Assembly (NCBI GenBank): GCA_902478945.1
Contig: CABSMX010000100.1
Location: forward strand, 1 to 6,850
Length of the DNA: 6,850 nt
From: an uncultured Collinsella sp.
Lineage (GTDB): Bacteria; Actinomycetota; Coriobacteriia; Coriobacteriales; Coriobacteriaceae
Reading direction: 5' to 3'
A program made the position numbers and the translations under genes. Of this stretch, positions 5,052 to 6,850 are shown one piece after another. The notes below the pieces were generated by a model. The model searched no databases. It worked only from the letters and a program-made list of their open reading frames with translations, and had not been told where the DNA came from. Position 1 is the first letter of the stretch. Each line of letters begins with the position of its first letter.

Positions 5052-6040
5052 CAGCGGCAATTTCGCCTCGGGGGGGTCGCTCGTAGGGCGGCCAATCTCC
5101 GAGGCCAGTCAATGATCGAGTACGTCCTGATCATCGTAATCATCGGATTGGTGATCGTGTTCGCGGGACCCGGCGTGGCCGGAGTCATCCGAAACCAGTT
5201 CAACCTGGTCGGCAACACGGTGAACAACGGGACGACCGGCGGCGTCGAGGGAGGTGCGTCCAGCGGCGGCTCCACCGGAGCCGATTCCGCAACCGTCCAG
5301 GCGGCAATCGCCAAGGACGCGAAGGACTGGACGCTCGACGAGCAGAAGGCGGTCGCCGAGGATATCGCCGCGAAGGGCGAGGCATATCCCGCGTATGCCA
5401 AGGCGAAGGCCGCCATGGATGCCGGCACCAAGCTCACGATGAAGCTCACCGACGGCAAGACGCTCGAGTATAAGATTATCGGCATCAACCATGATGATTT
5501 AGCCGACGGCTCGGGCTAGGCTGGTCTTACGTTCTTGACCAAGAACGAAGCAATTGGCAAATATCTCATGAATGCCGATAATACCGCCGTCGGCGGATGG
5601 GAGAAGTGCGAGCTCCGCGCGAAGATGAACTCCGGCGAGATCTGGAACCTGATGCCCTCAGACTTCCAGTCCAAGGTGAAACCGGTCAGGAAGCTGACGA
5701 ATAACGTCGACGGAGCCGACAAGAATGCCGCCATCACAGCAACAACCGACAAACTGTTCCTGCTCAGCTACTCCGAGATTGTCGAGACCCCCCAAATCAG
5801 CTTCGGCTGGTCTGAGTATCCTTGGATTGGCGGTGAAGGCAGCCAGTATGAGGCCTTCAAGGGCAGGGTGACGAATAACTATTCGGGCAATGACTGTCTG
5901 TAAATCGAAAATGCATGGTGGGAGCGCTCACTTTGCCGAGGAAATCTGACTTCTTTCTATTTGTTAACTTTGGTGGTGCCCCTGCGTACTCAGGTTACCC
6001 TGATGGGTCATGGTATGTCTGTCCCGCTTGGTGCTTCTAG
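5049..6040 (+). pseudogene. Flp-type (class III) pilin fused to a DUF6273 domain, with two in-frame stops and a frameshift
   Basis: Residues 1-19 are a basic leader (RLGGVARRAANLRG). Prepilin peptidase should cut after Gly19, leaving QSMIEY with the Flp hallmark Glu5-Tyr6, then a hydrophobic helix (VLIIVIIGLVIVFAGPG) that builds the Tad/Flp fibre. A Gly/Ser/Thr linker (~60-78) and a Lys/Ala-rich helical part follow. DUF6273 starts near 135 (KTLEYKIIGINHDDLADGSG). TAG 5517-5519 stops the frame, but AGLTFLTKNEAIGKYLMN continues in phase to TAA 5901-5903. IENAWWERS then follows in phase, and a single T missing from 5960-5962 shifts the frame to FVNFGGAPAYSGYPDGSWY and CPAWCF, ending at TAG 6038-6040 ahead of a strong terminator. 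Restored, it is ~330 residues. As it stands only a 156-residue pilin-like stub is made. Both stops lie where Lys is expected (GSG*AGL, DCL*IEN). The intact form would be a pilus-displayed adhesin-like subunit. Confidence 0.8.
5070..5076 (+). repeat. G7 homopolymer in the pilin leader coding sequence
   Basis: Seven consecutive G residues encode part of the leader (LGGV). Such tracts slip during replication. Because two start codons in different frames lie just upstream, a one-base change would swap which start reads into the pilin. Confidence 0.6.
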
Positions 6041-6057
6041 CTTGTCTTCTAGCTTAT
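6034..6057 (+). repeat. Tandem 12-bp near-duplicate over the pilin stop
   Basis: CTTCTAGCTTGT (6034-6045) is followed directly by CTTCTAGCTTAT (6046-6057), with 11 of 12 bases identical. The first copy contains the TAG that ends the restored DUF6273 frame. It is probably a small slippage duplication. Confidence 0.5.
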
Positions 6058-6068
6058 TTAGCGAAAAG

Positions 6069-6099
6069 GCCCGCACATTCCTGTGCGGGCTTTTCTTTT
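6069..6099 (+). terminator. Rho-independent terminator of the pilin-DUF6273 gene
   Basis: GCCCGCACA (6069-6077) and TGTGCGGGC (6082-6090) form a perfect 9-bp stem with a TTCC loop, followed by TTTTCTTTT. It begins 28 bases after the restored stop at 6040. On the minus strand the same stem is followed by CTTTTCG, so it may also stop leftward transcripts. Confidence 0.92.
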
Positions 6100-6100
6100 G

Positions 6101-6480
6101 GCAATTACTCGAACGATTTGAGGTCCGTGGCACAGGTTGTCGGGTTGAGGAGAAATGGGGTCATACAGCGGCTCTCAGAGCGCCTGCCGCACTCCCCCGC
6201 CATTACCTCCGCTGCGCCCTCGTATAGAGTCCATACTGCTCGGCGTTTCGTTGCAACAGCCCACTTGTCCACCAATCAAGTGAACTGCTGGAATAAATAC
6301 AGCGACACGCTTGTTCGTTACAGTGGCCATATCCTTGTAAATCTCCGCGATAAATGCAGCCCGTTCTCGGCGTGTACCTGCTGCGCGTACGTACAATCAT
6401 ATCGCGTTAATAAATCGGCTCAAGCGTGCGCAAAACGCGCAAGTAACCGCAAAAAGCGATTATCGCGCAGGTAGATTTCT
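6101..6480. other. 380-base stretch without a convincing gene; possible small minus-strand transcription unit
   Basis: No reading frame here has a good start, ribosome site and recognisable domain. On the minus strand a frame ending at TAA 6105-6107 can be read back to GTG 6272, about 55 codons, and has a fairly protein-like composition (VDKWAVATKRRAVW, LLNPTTCATDLKSFE). An overlapping 51-codon frame from ATG 6330 to 6175 is also open. Neither has a Shine-Dalgarno sequence. A candidate minus-strand promoter lies at 6396-6423, and the 6069-6090 hairpin would end a transcript of about 320 bases. This could be a small RNA, a short mRNA or a decayed gene; I cannot decide between these. Confidence 0.35.
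6396..6423 (-). promoter_or_regulatory. Candidate sigma-70-type promoter, leftward
   Basis: On the minus strand TTGAGC (6423-6418) and TATGAT (6401-6396) are separated by 16 bases. They match the consensus in 4/6 and 5/6 positions. Initiation would be near 6389, reading into the gene-poor stretch. No gene downstream confirms it. Confidence 0.3.
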
Positions 6481-6489
6481 GGCACCCTG

Positions 6490-6519
6490 TTGCTTAATCA
6501 AAATTAAGCAATTGCTTAA
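6490..6519. repeat. Overlapping TTGCTTAA dyads
   Basis: TTGCTTAAT (6490-6498) is inverted as ATTAAGCAA (6503-6511), and the latter overlaps a 16-base perfect palindrome, TTAAGCAATTGCTTAA (6504-6519). Three copies of the same 8-mer in alternating orientation within 30 bases look like a protein-binding cluster, placed just beyond the tRNA terminator. Confidence 0.5.
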
Positions 6520-6552
6520 AACAAAAAAGGTCAGGCACCTAGTGCCTGACCT
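6517..6552 (-). terminator. Rho-independent terminator of the tRNA-Pro gene
   Basis: AGGTCAGGCAC and GTGCCTGACCT form a perfect 11-bp stem with a 3-base loop (6528-6552). On the minus strand it is followed by TTTTTTGTTTT. It starts 9 bases beyond the CCA end of the tRNA. Confidence 0.93.
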
Positions 6553-6561
6553 GCAAACTTC

Positions 6562-6638
<77 letters not shown>

Positions 6639-6680
6639 AAGCTTTTGTTTGTTGCTGTGTTCTCGCTCGCAACAGAGAGT

Positions 6681-6710
6681 ATATTAACCCGAAACTTTGC
6701 CCTTGTGCAA
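6681..6710 (-). promoter_or_regulatory. Promoter of the tRNA-Pro gene
   Basis: On the minus strand TTGCAC (6710-6705) and TAATAT (6686-6681) are spaced by 18 bases, each close to the sigma-70 consensus. Initiation near 6674 would leave a ~36-base leader before the tRNA. The -35 region overlaps GCAAGAACTT (6707-6716), which is repeated inverted at 6779-6788. Confidence 0.6.
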
Positions 6711-6804
6711 GAACTTTTTTAAATATTTTGAAGCAAGTCCAAAATTGTATCTGCGAGCTGGGGTTTTGTTAGCACGGGAAGTTCTTGCGTGCCCGCTTTG
6801 CTCA

Positions 6805-6850
6805 CTGTCTCTTATACACATCTGACGCTGCCGACGACTAGTCGAGTGTA
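6805..6850. other. Sequencing adapter (Nextera transposase end, i5 index, P5 start): not genomic
   Basis: CTGTCTCTTATACACATCT (6805-6823) is the Tn5 mosaic end. GACGCTGCCGACGA (6824-6837) completes the reverse complement of the Nextera Read-1 adapter. CTAGTCGA (6838-6845) sits exactly where the 8-base i5 index belongs; its reverse complement TCGACTAG matches, from memory, Nextera XT index S513. GTGTA (6846-6850) is the start of reverse-complemented P5. Genomic sequence therefore ends at about 6804. This is untrimmed read-through at a contig end. Confidence 0.97.

Noticed and set aside
4798..5112. N-terminal extension of the 82-residue membrane protein to 187 residues
   Set aside because: The extension runs antisense to the pilin leader and through the divergent control region, with no ribosome site. 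ATG 4797 has one.
5109..5492. Minus-strand frames opposite the pilin (127 and 180 codons)
   Set aside because: Shadows of the pilin; no ribosome sites and composition typical of an antisense GC-rich frame.
5535..5903. Independent gene starting at TTG 5535
   Set aside because: No ribosome site; it is the in-phase continuation of the pilin-DUF6273 frame past TAG 5517.
6010..6474. 154-codon plus-strand frame
   Set aside because: It crosses the strong terminator at 6069-6099 and begins inside the DUF6273 tail in another frame; no domain is seen.
6707..6788. GCAAGAACTT (6707-6716) inverted as AAGTTCTTGC (6779-6788)
   Set aside because: A 10-bp dyad 62 bases apart near the tRNA promoter could matter, but is short and unsupported by anything else.

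Overview
The window looks like the end of a draft-assembly contig from a moderately GC-rich Gram-positive commensal. The best guess is a member of the Coriobacteriia (Collinsella/Olsenella-like). This rests on the gene styles (Flp-type class III pilin leader, DUF6273 domains, zinc-ribbon membrane proteins, a BspA-like repeat remnant) and is inference, not a database result. The last 46 bases (6805-6850) are not genomic: they match a reverse-complemented Illumina Nextera Read-1 transposase adapter, an 8-base i5 index and the start of P5.

Layout. Positions 1-1096 (+) hold the end of an ABC transporter ATPase followed by a 142-residue single-membrane-segment protein, closed by a strong hairpin; a second perfect 15-bp hairpin follows. 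Positions ~1199-1534 (+) are the C-terminal half of a DnaQ-type exonuclease. Positions 1547-2771 (-) form a compact, AT-richer three-gene cassette. In transcription order it has a TlpA/ResA-like thioredoxin broken by an in-frame stop, a Sec-signal Cys-containing peptide broken by a frameshift, and an intact 79-residue hydrophobic protein. It resembles a secreted disulfide peptide/bacteriocin plus immunity cassette in decay. Positions 2809-3027 (+) are the tail of a BspA/DUF285-like surface protein. A bidirectional hairpin separates it from a convergent operon (4797-3110, -) that encodes an 82-residue two-segment membrane protein and a 478-residue membrane protein with a zinc ribbon and an external DUF6273 domain.

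Divergent from that operon, 5049-6040 (+) is an Flp-type pilin fused to a C-terminal DUF6273 domain. It is interrupted by two in-frame stops and one single-base frameshift, and ends at a strong terminator. The DUF6273 operon and the DUF6273 pilin share one 250-bp intergenic region with an operator-like inverted repeat. The final part (6101-6804) has no convincing protein gene. It holds a possible small minus-strand transcription unit and a well-formed tRNA-Pro(GGG) with encoded CCA, its promoter and its own terminator.

The strongest theme is gene decay or recoding in surface and secreted-product genes. Three separate in-frame stops (2403, 5517, 5901) each sit where the family pattern suggests lysine, and each is one A-to-T change from a Lys codon. 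Two single-base deletions and a G7 tract beside two out-of-phase start codons add to this. These could be ordinary pseudogenisation, phase-variable switching, or (less likely) regulated readthrough.
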